DNA of 37,625 bases from a virus, in IMG/VR virus record IMGVR_UViG_3300035698_005070, positions 1 to 37,625 of that record; one strand, given 5' to 3'. Position numbers and translations under genes: made by a program. The first letter of the stretch is position 1, and each line of letters begins with the position of its first letter. Below the pieces are notes generated by a model. It did not search any database. It worked only from the letters and a program-made list of their open reading frames with translations, and was not told the origin of the DNA. Positions 20,408 to 28,225 of the stretch are shown here, piece after piece.

Positions 20408-20578
20408 TTAATTGAAAATGTATGTGCATTTAAATCTCAGAGGGTGGTCGGTCTTTGCAATTCTTCTCGATTTGATCAGGCAAGACCCAAATCCGATTAT
20501 ATATTTAAAAATAAAATCAGAACATTGCATCGGGAGTTCCTCTTCTAAAATTTGAAAAGTGTGTGTGAATGTTTTCAT
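20408..20578 (-). CDS. 56-residue protein with packaging-type leader
   Basis: MKTFTHTFQILE followed by EELPMQCSDF; the leader closely resembles T4 internal-protein leaders (MKTxxxF...xE). The body is short and basic (KSRRIAKTDHPLRFKC). It starts 11 bases after tRNA-fMet behind TTAAACAC. Function unknown; may be a small internal head protein. Confidence 0.55.
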   Translation of the reverse strand: MKTFTHTFQILEEELPMQCSDFIFKYIIGFGSCLIKSRRIAKTDHPLRFKCTYIFN

Positions 20579-20588
20579 GTGTTTAATG

Positions 20589-20662
20589 TTGCGGGGATGG
20601 GATTTGAACCCACATGCCTGACGTTATGAGCGTCCCTACTTACCAGTCGTAATCACCCCGCG
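20589..20662 (-). tRNA. initiator tRNA-fMet (CAT)
   Basis: 5' CGCGGGGTG and 3' CCCCGCAA give the unpaired C1:A72 end that marks bacterial initiator tRNAs; anticodon loop CTCATAA. The anticodon stem (GACG/CGTC) lacks the usual three G:C pairs. No full CCA encoded. Confidence 0.8.
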
Positions 20663-20670
20663 ATTATATG

Positions 20671-20743
20671 TACACCTACGGGGACTTGAACCCACGATCT
20701 GATGGTTGAAAACCATCTGTCCTTACCTTTAGACGATAAGTGC
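20671..20743 (-). tRNA. tRNA-Glu (TTC)
   Basis: Anticodon stem GATGG/CCATC with loop TTTTCAA, acceptor GCACTTA/TAGGTGT. The T stem has two mismatches at its base, so it may be somewhat degenerate. Confidence 0.78.
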
Positions 20744-20753
20744 TTTCACCCGT

Positions 20754-20781
20754 ATTATACACGGGTTTTAATCAATGTCAA
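20754..20781 (-). promoter_or_regulatory. consensus sigma70 promoter for tRNA-Glu/fMet
   Basis: TTGACA, 16 bases (TTGATTAAAACCCGTG), TATAAT on the minus strand, about 10 bases before tRNA-Glu. Confidence 0.88.
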
Positions 20782-20845
20782 TATTTTTATTAATCTTTCA
20801 TCACAATTCAAGTTTTTCTGGCAAACTTCGTTTCACCATCTCAAA

Positions 20846-20877
20846 GTTAAAGGCTCCGTTTTATTGGAGCCTTAATC
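20846..20877. terminator. rho-independent terminator, possibly bidirectional
   Basis: AAGGCTCC, loop GTTTTATT, GGAGCCTT (8 pairs, extended by TTAA/TTAA). Lies between the VWA gene and the tRNA-Glu promoter, so it insulates the two minus-strand units. Confidence 0.7.
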
Positions 20878-20888
20878 TTATTTCGGTT

Positions 20889-20970
20889 TTAATCAAACAA
20901 AATCGCTCCGTCAACATTCCATCTCTGGATTGCAGGCATCATAGAGTCCGTGCTGTTTTGTGAAGTACAT
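20889..20970 (-). pseudogene. very small broken reading frame
   Basis: MYFTKQH from ATG 20970, then, after dropping one G from the GG, DSMMPAIQRWNVDGAILFD-stop. A CTAAATA box precedes it. Only 26 residues; could be coincidence. Confidence 0.3.
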
Positions 20971-20983
20971 TTTGTAAAGTTAT

Positions 20984-21646
20984 TTAGCCTTTAAGTGTTT
21001 CTTTTTTGTCTTCGTTGAGAATTTCTCTGTCTTCATCAGAGAAGGTAGCCATTGCAGTATACTCTTCTACAGTGCTTGCGCATCTCATACCGGTAAGTTT
21101 ATTGGATTGTAGACCGACTGTAGCACTATACTTATCAGTGGAATACGTTGAGGTGCTATCCGGGGAGAATCCCCAGGTCTGGGCTTCATTCACTGCCTCT
21201 AAGGTAGCCCCAAGGAACATAAACTGCCAAGCATATTTTTCGGTTTGCTCGGTGATCATTTTCTTAATGGCATCCTTGGTAAACTCTTTGGACGCATTCT
21301 CTTGCCCGTCGGTTTGTACCATCATAATCACTTTATCGGGACGATCCTTCTTCTTAAGTTTCGCAAGTTCTTCTCCAACAGTGGAGATTGTCTTACCAAT
21401 AGCATCCAAAAGCGCAGTCATTCCTCTGGGAGATACTCTTAGTTCTTCGTCAACCTCTTGAATATCCGTGAAGTCTTCAAGTAATTCATAATCAGTATCA
21501 AAAGCCGCGACAGTAAAAGTACATTTACCATCTAATGCTTTGTTGTCTTTTATTAATTGTTTATATCCGCCAACAACGTCCTTCCAACCAGTGAACATTG
21601 AGCCGCTTCTGTCTATTACCATCGCTATGTGTGTATAATCATTCAT
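20984..21646 (-). CDS. von Willebrand factor A domain protein
   Basis: 220 residues: one VWA domain. MIDAS residues DRSGSM (12-17), the Thr in RGMTALLDAIG, and VQTDGQEN are all present, so metal-dependent adhesion should be intact. No signal peptide, so it is cytoplasmic. Phage VWA proteins of this type have no established role; there is no neighbouring MoxR-type ATPase in the window. Driven by a perfect sigma70 promoter and closed by the terminator at 20846. Confidence 0.85.
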   Translation of the reverse strand: MNDYTHIAMVIDRSGSMFTGWKDVVGGYKQLIKDNKALDGKCTFTVAAFDTDYELLEDFTDIQEVDEELRVSPRGMTALLDAIGKTISTVGEELAKLKKKDRPDKVIMMVQTDGQENASKEFTKDAIKKMITEQTEKYAWQFMFLGATLEAVNEAQTWGFSPDSTSTYSTDKYSATVGLQSNKLTGMRCASTVEEYTAMATFSDEDREILNEDKKETLKG

Positions 21647-21655
21647 GTCAAATGG

Positions 21656-21683
21656 ATTATAACACCGAACTTGGCGTTGTCAA
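21656..21683 (-). promoter_or_regulatory. consensus sigma70 promoter for the VWA gene
   Basis: TTGACA, 16 bases, TATAAT on the minus strand; its start TTGACAACGC is shared with the tRNA-Gly promoter at 14362. Confidence 0.88.
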
Positions 21684-21686
21684 GCT

Positions 21687-21983
21687 TCAATCGTCAGAAA
21701 ATTTTTCATCCGTGAATTCCCCGTATTGTGCTAAAATTGGTTGAATTCTTTGTGCTAGATCTTCCAAATCTTTAATTGGATTCATGTCCACACCCTCGGC
21801 AGAAATATTTATTTTTTGTCTTGTTTGATTATAATAATTAATAACACCCTGTAGACAATATTCAATAACGGATGTGGCATCTTCTACTCTACGTTCAGCC
21901 TCTCGCATCATTTGGGATTTTGGAGGACCAGATTTATTTAATTGAATATCTTCGTATAGTTCTTGTATTTTTGTCAGGTTCAT
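21687..21983 (-). CDS. small protein with ELYE leader
   Basis: 98 residues starting MNLTKIQELYED, an LYE prohead-protease-type site within the first 11 residues. Mostly helical (REAERRVEDATSVIEYCLQGVINYY). Function unknown. Its leader sequence TTCAAAATT-ATGAA is duplicated upstream of the gene at 22222. Confidence 0.7.
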   Translation of the reverse strand: MNLTKIQELYEDIQLNKSGPPKSQMMREAERRVEDATSVIEYCLQGVINYYNQTRQKINISAEGVDMNPIKDLEDLAQRIQPILAQYGEFTDEKFSDD

Positions 21984-22030
21984 AATTTTGAAGCGTTATT
22001 TTTTGTCAATTCCGAGAATTTCATCTCTAT

Positions 22031-22222
22031 TCACTGTATGGTACCGAGTTGCCCCATGACCACACCTCTGTAAAGTGTACCGTTGATTTTAAACCTTAAG
22101 GTATCCCCATATGTTATACCTTTAGATTTTTTGGGTTCTTCTTTAAAATTATACTCTTGTATAGTATTAGGAGTTTGATACATACCATCGTACAATAAAT
22201 TTAGGTTATCAATGTCATTCAT
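22031..22222 (-). CDS. small hypothetical protein
   Basis: 63 residues (MNDIDNLNLLYDGMYQTP...GDTLRFKINGTLYRGVVMGQ). The end looks like a small beta barrel. ATG overlaps the previous stop. After its TGA the frame stays open for 17 codons to the next gene's ATGA, which may be chance. Confidence 0.65.
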   Translation of the reverse strand: MNDIDNLNLLYDGMYQTPNTIQEYNFKEEPKKSKGITYGDTLRFKINGTLYRGVVMGQLGTIQ

Positions 22223-22548
22223 AATTTTGAAATATTATTTTTTAAAGATTTGAGGGCGAATAAGGCAGAGCTATCAGAATCTGACAATTTCTGGATCTCA
22301 TAATCAATCAATTTCAAAACAGAATTAGATGGCACTGTAGAGACCTCCTCTTGCTCGTAGGGCATCTGGTTGGAGTTTGCGCCACTGATGTTGTAAGTGG
22401 AGTCCTGCGGCGCTCCAAAGGGCTGTGCGCGACGCATACGGATGCTGTCCTTTGTTTCTGATGCTGTTGGAACCCCTTGGACTGTGGGGGCATTATACCT
22501 ACCCGGATTCCATCCCTCATAAAGTTCTCCAAGTTCTTGTATCCACAT
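22219..22548 (-). CDS. hypothetical protein with ELYE leader
   Basis: 109 residues from MWIQELGELYEG, chosen because TAAATA-N5-ATG matches the spacing seen at other late genes; an alternative ATG is at 22563. The leader has an LYE site. The body is low-complexity and Ser/Asn-rich, with a helical end. Possibly a minor internal or virion protein; unproven. Confidence 0.68.
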   Translation of the reverse strand: MWIQELGELYEGWNPGRYNAPTVQGVPTASETKDSIRMRRAQPFGAPQDSTYNISGANSNQMPYEQEEVSTVPSNSVLKLIDYEIQKLSDSDSSALFALKSLKNNISKL

Positions 22549-22553
22549 ATTAC

Positions 22554-22560
22554 TATTTAG
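22554..22560 (-). promoter_or_regulatory. late promoter
   Basis: CTAAATAGTAAT immediately before ATG 22548 (5-base spacing). Confidence 0.55.
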
Positions 22561-22638
22561 CATCTATTTATTCATTCTGTCTATTTTTACGGGGCTATTG
22601 TAAATGATTTTCAAAAACCTAAATAGTAACTCAGGTGA

Positions 22639-22666
22639 TTGACTTTTCCCGTTTCTATGGTTTAAT
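22639..22666 (+). promoter_or_regulatory. sigma70-type promoter for RNR/ClpP unit
   Basis: TTGACT, 16 bases, TTTAAT, with the -10 box only 5 bases before ATG 22672; the leader must be very short. Confidence 0.65.
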
Positions 22667-22671
22667 TGAGG

Positions 22672-24678
22672 ATGCCGATTGCTGAAAACTTAAAATTTAT
22701 GACTATTAATGAGTATAATTCCACCTATTGTTTTTCTGACATTTTAACCCAAGACTTCCTAATCCCATATATGATACAACACCCCAAGTGGGGATATAAT
22801 GGATTAGGATTTATTGTGTACAAACGAACGTATGCCAGAGAGATCGTAAAAGGAGAAGTGGTGGAGGAGTGGTGGCAGACAGTTGCTCGATGTGTAAATG
22901 GAGCGCAAAAAATTGGAGCCGACTATACGAAGGTGGAAGCAGAGAGGCTGTTCCACTTGGTCTTCAATCTGAAGTGTAATTTCGCGGGAAGGATGTTGTG
23001 GCAATTGGGGACATCTACTGTTGATCGTTTTGGACTTGCGAGTTTGGTAAATTGCTGGTTCATCGCAATGAGAGAACCGGAAGATTTCTGTTTCTTATTT
23101 GAACACTTGATGTTGGGCGGCGGCGTTGGGTTCTCTGTAAAGCGAGAAGACATACACGAACTTCCCCGAACTAAAAAAGATGTGGAAATTACACATTTTG
23201 ATACCAAGGATGCAGATTTCATTGTGCCCGATACCAGACAGGGGTGGGTCGAACTTTTGAGAAAAGTATTACAAGCATTTTTTACGGATGGTAAGTCATT
23301 TACATATTCGACAATCTTAGTAAGAGGCGCAGGGGAACCAATTAATGGATTTGGGGGAACGGCTTCCGGTCCTCCAATTTTGATTGAAGGCATTGAAGGT
23401 ATTGTGCAGGTCCTTCAAAAGAGGGAAGGTAAGAAATTGAGATCTGTGGATGTTCTCGATATTAATAATATTATTGGGTCTGTCGTTGTCGCAGGAAATA
23501 TTCGAAGATCTGCGGAAGTCGCAATTGGAGATCCTGATGATTTTCTATTCCTTCGTGCTAAAAATTGGACCGATGGAGATATTCCGAATTGGAGATCTAT
23601 GTCGAATAATAGTATCTATGCTGATACATATAAACATATCAGTGAGGAGATTTGGAATAATGGTTATATCGTAGACAAGAAAACAGACAAGGCTAAGGGC
23701 GAACCCTATGGATTTATCAATCTTCCCCTTTGCAAGAAGTATGGAAGACTTGGGGAAGAACGGGTAGACAATTGTGAGGGTGGAAATCCATGCATGGAAG
23801 TCACATTGGCGGATGGAGAAGCATGTAACTTGGCAGAACTATATCTGAATAATATTAGCTCAAAGGGGGAATTATTGGAATGTGCCAGGTTGTTATACAA
23901 AACCCAGAAAGCCGTTTGGGAATTACCCGCCCTATATGAAAAGACCGAAAAAATTGGTAAAAAGAATCGTAGGATCGGTCTTGGGGTGACTGGGGTGTGC
24001 CAATCTTTAGATAAATTAGATTGGCTCGATGAGTGCTATTCAAAACTTAGAGAATACGATAAAGAATGGTCGGCCCAAAAGGGATGGCCAGAAAGCATTA
24101 AATTAACTACAGTCAAACCAAGCGGGACTTTATCCTTATTAGGGGGGGCAACTCCCGGTGTGCATCCTGCATATTCTCAATATTATATTCGTCGCATTCG
24201 AATGAGGTCAAATGATACTTTGGTGAAGGTGTGTAGAGACGTTGGGTATAAGACGGAATATGTTCGCAAGCTTGATGGGACGGAGGATTATTCAACTATT
24301 AGTGTTGAGTTCCCTTGTGATGCAGGATCAGATGTGATTACTGTAAAGGACATGACGGCAGTTTCCCAATTGGAACTCGTCAAGAAACTTCAAACCGTTT
24401 GGTCTGATAATTCGGTATCTGTTACTGTTTATTATTACCCGGAAGAATTGGAAGAGATCAAGGAGTGGCTCAAGGAGAATTATAAATCGTCCTCGAAAAC
24501 TCTGAGTTTTCTTCTGCATTCGAAACATGGTTTTCATCAAGCACCATACGAAGAGATCGACGAAAAGACATACCAAAAATTAATTAAAAAAATCAAACCC
24601 ATTAACGGGAATGCTACATTCACACCGGAGATGCTTGATGGTCTAGAATGTGAAGGTGGTGCATGTCCCTTAAGATAA
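22672..24678 (+). CDS. nrdJ: class II (adenosylcobalamin-dependent) ribonucleotide reductase, RTPR type
   Basis: 668 residues from ATG 22672 (a TTG start 6 bases earlier is less likely). Cys128 in NCWFIA and Cys385 in GEACNLAEL form the redox pair; Cys374 and Glu376 in NPCMEVT are the thiyl-radical Cys and Glu, with the same 11-residue spacing to Cys385 as in the Lactobacillus leichmannii enzyme. The C-terminal CEGGAC is the swinging dithiol arm. Length and motifs fit the monomeric RTPR group. It makes deoxynucleotides for phage replication using B12, without oxygen. Confidence 0.93.
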   Translation: MPIAENLKFMTINEYNSTYCFSDILTQDFLIPYMIQHPKWGYNGLGFIVYKRTYAREIVKGEVVEEWWQTVARCVNGAQKIGADYTKVEAERLFHLVFNLKCNFAGRMLWQLGTSTVDRFGLASLVNCWFIAMREPEDFCFLFEHLMLGGGVGFSVKREDIHELPRTKKDVEITHFDTKDADFIVPDTRQGWVELLRKVLQAFFTDGKSFTYSTILVRGAGEPINGFGGTASGPPILIEGIEGIVQVLQKREGKKLRSVDVLDINNIIGSVVVAGNIRRSAEVAIGDPDDFLFLRAKNWTDGDIPNWRSMSNNSIYADTYKHISEEIWNNGYIVDKKTDKAKGEPYGFINLPLCKKYGRLGEERVDNCEGGNPCMEVTLADGEACNLAELYLNNISSKGELLECARLLYKTQKAVWELPALYEKTEKIGKKNRRIGLGVTGVCQSLDKLDWLDECYSKLREYDKEWSAQKGWPESIKLTTVKPSGTLSLLGGATPGVHPAYSQYYIRRIRMRSNDTLVKVCRDVGYKTEYVRKLDGTEDYSTISVEFPCDAGSDVITVKDMTAVSQLELVKKLQTVWSDNSVSVTVYYYPEELEEIKEWLKENYKSSSKTLSFLLHSKHGFHQAPYEEIDEKTYQKLIKKIKPINGNATFTPEMLDGLECEGGACPLR

Positions 24679-24682
24679 CTTT

Positions 24683-25336
24683 ATGTATAACTGGAAAAAA
24701 ACAAGAAAGAGATGTTCGGAAGAGTCCGATGAGCCGCAAGAAGCACCACAAATTCAACCTCTACTCATTAATATGGGGGGTGATAATCAACCCGCATCCG
24801 CAGATATACGAGTAGTTGAAAATAAAATATTCTTCTATGGTGATGTAGACACAGGATCGATGTTGGAACTCAATAGACTACTGGTGAAAGTAGATATCAA
24901 ATTACAGAATACTCGAAACATTCTGGGAGATGATTATGATCCAACCATCCATTTACATGTCAGCACATATGGAGGACTTATATATGAAGCTCTAGCATGT
25001 GTGGATACAATTAGAAATCTAAAAACTAAGGTCTACACGTATGCAGATGGAAATGTCGCATCCGCTGGAACTTTAATCACCGCCGTTGGAAAGAAAAGGT
25101 TTGTGGGCTATCACGCACACATGCTGATCCACCAATTGAGTTCATTTATGGGAGGCAAGTTTGTTGAGATAGAAGATGACTACCAAAATCTTGATAGGCT
25201 GATGAAAACCCTCAAGGAATTCTACAAGAAGTATACCAAGATTCCAATGAAGAAGTTAGACGAGATCCTAAAGCACGACCTCTGGCTCAATGCAGATGAA
25301 TGTGTTCAATATGGATTAGTTGACGAGATTCGTTAA
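24683..25336 (+). CDS. ClpP-like serine protease
   Basis: 217 residues. Oxyanion-hole STYGG (94-98), nucleophile Ser127 in GNVASAGT, His150 in HMLIHQL, then an acidic residue around 165, and the C-terminal AxECVQYGLVDEI typical of ClpP. The 40-residue N-terminal extension is charged. It follows RNR by 4 bases in one operon. Role in phage unknown: protein turnover, or processing of head proteins in parallel with gp21. Confidence 0.87.
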   Translation: MYNWKKTRKRCSEESDEPQEAPQIQPLLINMGGDNQPASADIRVVENKIFFYGDVDTGSMLELNRLLVKVDIKLQNTRNILGDDYDPTIHLHVSTYGGLIYEALACVDTIRNLKTKVYTYADGNVASAGTLITAVGKKRFVGYHAHMLIHQLSSFMGGKFVEIEDDYQNLDRLMKTLKEFYKKYTKIPMKKLDEILKHDLWLNADECVQYGLVDEIR

Positions 25337-26928
25337 ATCTGATACTCAAGGGGATATTTACGTTCGTGCTTTTGTGGCAATGCTTGGGAAATGTTATTAT
25401 GAACATTAATTTTCTCGCTTGCCGCAAGATTGCGAACGTCTTTGTTTCCTTTAGTGAGTCTCGTTGCAATTCCATTGTGGTGGTGGGAATGCGGATAATT
25501 CAGAATTAGATCGTCTGATGCCAGAGCATACACGGGATAAAACTTCCCCCCGATCTGGCATTCACCAATCACCAAGGTCCGAGGAGTGTCTGTGGCGAAC
25601 TTACCCAAAACAATCGTATCCTCTGTCTGGTGGACTTCCAGAGGCGCTGTGATGTGCTGCACGTATAATTCACCCTCAATGGACGCACCACCCCCAACAA
25701 TCAGATTATTTTTAACGCCGAGAGAGGACTCTGCATATATCTGACGATTAGATCTGAATGTTATGGTCTTTAGGCTCTGAAATTCAACTGAACTCTCAGA
25801 TGCAATTTGGATACCGTGGGAGGCATTTAGATTGATTGCCTTGAACCCACCCTTTAGAATCGTCCCCCCAAGTTCCATGGTCCCCGTGGTCTTGAGTTGT
25901 ATTCCGCCCGATCCTACAGTCCGGGAATATCGATTACTTACAACTTTATCATCACTCCCTCCGGGGAAGTTTGTGCTATTGTCTATTTCTTCGATGTGTG
26001 GAATAGCATCATGATTTTTATACGTCCCGACTTCAGATACCAACATTTCAAATGGCTGAGATCTGCCCTCTGGGTCTATTTTAATGGATGGATAATCATT
26101 GAAGACCAGTCCAATTTGTTCAAATTTATCTCTCTTAATGATGGAGATCTCATCACCACCATTCCCCATCTGTTGCTCAATAGCATTTAATTCTTCTTGC
26201 TTTGCTAATAATATCTCATCAATAGATTGAGCTTCTTCATTTGGAGTCCAAGTTCCTTGTTCTGTAGCAGCATTTAGAGTGGGTCCATATTTTAAGACTC
26301 CCGGTGCATTTGATCCAGTTTCTCCTGCTGATTGTTTAATATCTTGTTCTCTAAGATATCGTTCTGTGGCGACCGTTGATTTACCTCTATCGGGAACGTT
26401 TACATAAGATGTAACTTCGTCGGTTCCTTTTGTTCTCTTGGGAGTTCCATTATATCCATTAAAATCATTTTCAACAGTATATACTTTTTGATTCGCTATG
26501 ACTGGATTATCTGATCTGGTTCCCTCCAGAGGTGTCTCTTTTCCATTTGGAAATCCATCCCCCCCTCTATTGAGTTTAAATAGAGAATTGGACAAGGCCA
26601 CAGATTCATAAGTGTCCTTCCAGAGATTTGCCATATCTATTTGGCTTTGCCCAAGAAATCCCTTAAAAATGTAAGAGTTTTCTCCCACTCTCTGGGTATG
26701 GTTCTTTCTAACGAATGTGGTCTTGTCATTCCCCGCTGTTTCAAATACATCATGGACTACATTCGTCTGTTTGTTATTTGTTGCCAGTTCAGAATTAGTG
26801 ACATTGGTAAGAGAAATATTAGAACCACTTCTTTGGGATAATTTGACTTTCTCCTGTTCTGTGGAGTTATCAATATCAATTGATCCTCCTCTTTGGTTTA
26901 TGATAGTTTTATTACGATAGAATGACAT
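25333..26928 (-). CDS. baseplate central spike protein (gp5 C-terminal-like)
   Basis: 531 residues. The C-terminal half has repeated beta-strand units (GGIQLKTTGTMELGGTI, INLNASHGIQIAS) typical of trimeric beta-helix spikes, then HSHHHNG near residue 483, similar to the metal-binding HxH at the tip of P2 gpV-type spikes. The N-terminal part contains RVGENSYIF and Asn/Thr-rich repeats. Lies directly downstream of the OB-fold hub gene, with which it probably forms the membrane-puncturing device. Confidence 0.7.
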   Translation of the reverse strand: MSFYRNKTIINQRGGSIDIDNSTEQEKVKLSQRSGSNISLTNVTNSELATNNKQTNVVHDVFETAGNDKTTFVRKNHTQRVGENSYIFKGFLGQSQIDMANLWKDTYESVALSNSLFKLNRGGDGFPNGKETPLEGTRSDNPVIANQKVYTVENDFNGYNGTPKRTKGTDEVTSYVNVPDRGKSTVATERYLREQDIKQSAGETGSNAPGVLKYGPTLNAATEQGTWTPNEEAQSIDEILLAKQEELNAIEQQMGNGGDEISIIKRDKFEQIGLVFNDYPSIKIDPEGRSQPFEMLVSEVGTYKNHDAIPHIEEIDNSTNFPGGSDDKVVSNRYSRTVGSGGIQLKTTGTMELGGTILKGGFKAINLNASHGIQIASESSVEFQSLKTITFRSNRQIYAESSLGVKNNLIVGGGASIEGELYVQHITAPLEVHQTEDTIVLGKFATDTPRTLVIGECQIGGKFYPVYALASDDLILNYPHSHHHNGIATRLTKGNKDVRNLAASEKINVHNNISQALPQKHERKYPLEYQI

Positions 26929-26933
26929 ATATT

Positions 26934-27671
26934 TTAATTTTCAAAGTCTGTGGGGTATTTTGGCCCAATTTTCTTCTCATTGTCCGTGTCGTCCAGTATT
27001 GTCAGACTCCGGAAGTCGTGCATGACACCGAAATAAACGGGGAAATTTAAGTCTCCTTCATAATGGAACACCCAAACCTTTGATCCAACCTCTGGGACAC
27101 CATAGACGCCCTTGGACATATTGACATGGTTGGATGGGCGATAGGAGAACGCATAGGGATTACACTTCACAGAGAAATTATCCAGAGGTTGTCCAAAGGC
27201 ATCTCCCAGAACGGTTCCTTCATTTTCATATAGGAATGATGGTGAGAATGATCCTTCTTGTAATGTTGGGGGTGTCTTATCATTTGTTTGAAAACCATCC
27301 ACATAATTACAATCTGAGATTGTTGAGATTTCCCCATCCTTGAAGAATCGGAAGTTTCCGGACTCACCAAAAAGAGGAGAACACTGTTCTGCCCATGGAA
27401 TCATCTTACAAATCTCATCAAACAATTTTACATCTTCAAATGTCCCTGTAGTGTCGTCGGGAGTTGGATTTGTATTCGATCCCGGCGATTTTAAAGTCCA
27501 CTGATCGAAATCTTTAATCCAATCATCGTATGGTTGGTTTGTGAGTTCCGGAATATACACCTTGACTCTATGTAATTTATTTGGATCATTGTTCTTAACG
27601 ACAATTCCCCGGTAGAATGAATTGTCCACCCGTTGGTGTTCTTGTCCTGATCCTGATCCTCTAATAAACAT
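26934..27671 (-). CDS. baseplate hub OB-fold protein (gp5 N-terminal-like)
   Basis: 245 residues. FYRGIVVKNNDPNKLHRVKV is the start of the gp5/VgrG OB-fold; GVPEVGSKVWVFHYEGDLNF and VYFGVMHDF are its C-terminal strands. There is no lysozyme domain, so the T4 gp5 functions seem divided between this protein and the next gene. A late promoter lies 6 bases before ATG. Confidence 0.78.
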   Translation of the reverse strand: MFIRGSGSGQEHQRVDNSFYRGIVVKNNDPNKLHRVKVYIPELTNQPYDDWIKDFDQWTLKSPGSNTNPTPDDTTGTFEDVKLFDEICKMIPWAEQCSPLFGESGNFRFFKDGEISTISDCNYVDGFQTNDKTPPTLQEGSFSPSFLYENEGTVLGDAFGQPLDNFSVKCNPYAFSYRPSNHVNMSKGVYGVPEVGSKVWVFHYEGDLNFPVYFGVMHDFRSLTILDDTDNEKKIGPKYPTDFEN

Positions 27672-27677
27672 TAAAAT

Positions 27678-27684
27678 TATTTAA
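27678..27684 (-). promoter_or_regulatory. late promoter before hub gene
   Basis: Minus-strand TTAAATAATTTTA then ATG 27671. Confidence 0.6.
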
Positions 27685-27697
27685 TCTCTCAACAAAG

Positions 27698-27731
27698 AAA
27701 TCAACCTCCATTCTTGGAGGTTGATTTTTCA
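27698..27731. terminator. strong rho-independent terminator
   Basis: AAATCAACCTCC, loop ATTCTT, GGAGGTTGATTT: perfect 12-pair stem, T run on the plus side and TTTCTTT on the minus side. It would end transcription coming from 27762. Confidence 0.8.
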
Positions 27732-27761
27732 TGAACAACAAAACGACGTTACATAGAAAAA

Positions 27762-28220
27762 TTAAATGTATCCAAGGTGCCATAATCTCCTTTGATTTGG
27801 ATTCGACACTTGAGTAGTGATAGAGATCGAAGAAGAGGGAACTGTAGCCACAGAAGAAAGATATGTGAAGACATTATAATTTCTGAGATTATTAACAGGA
27901 ACTTGGACAACTGCGAACTCTGAGTTTTGCATTTGGGATGGGATTGTGAATACCGATCCCTTTATTGTAACATTTGTAACTGAATACGCATTTAGTTTAA
28001 AGGAAGATAAGAGATTGCTGGCAACGGACACAGAAATTGGATTGAATGTAATACCCGCATCATAAGTAGAAAGAGAAACAACTACAACGTTTTGTTCTCT
28101 AAATACAACAGAATCACCGGAAAGAAAGCTTACTGCGGTTCCAGACAGGGAAGTTCCAATGAGAGGGGGATTCCCGGTTTTTTGTGCCGAAAGGAGAATA
28201 GTATCGAATGTATATGGCAT
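27762..28220 (-). CDS. virion protein candidate between gp23 and baseplate genes
   Basis: 152 residues, Ser/Thr/Val-rich beta-sandwich-like sequence (GTAVSFLSGDSVVFREQNVVVVSLS), no Cys, no signal. Position just after gp23 and its own late promoter suggest a structural protein, perhaps head decoration; unproven. Confidence 0.65.
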   Translation of the reverse strand: MPYTFDTILLSAQKTGNPPLIGTSLSGTAVSFLSGDSVVFREQNVVVVSLSTYDAGITFNPISVSVASNLLSSFKLNAYSVTNVTIKGSVFTIPSQMQNSEFAVVQVPVNNLRNYNVFTYLSSVATVPSSSISITTQVSNPNQRRLWHLGYI

Positions 28221-28225
28221 ATTAG

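Noticed and set aside
11200-20700. Open frames antisense to tRNAs (such as GNRTRVSEI-like peptides)
   Set aside because: These are the usual artefactual frames across tRNA T arms and acceptor stems; no start signals or conservation expected.
22000-22033. TGA readthrough extending gene 22031-22222 to SKL-stop
   Set aside because: Seventeen open codons are not significant, and the similarity at the end is explained by the duplicated leader block before the next ATG.
22666-22671. TTG start for RNR
   Set aside because: ATG 22672 is two codons later, and TTG abuts the -10 box of the promoter, leaving no transcript before it.
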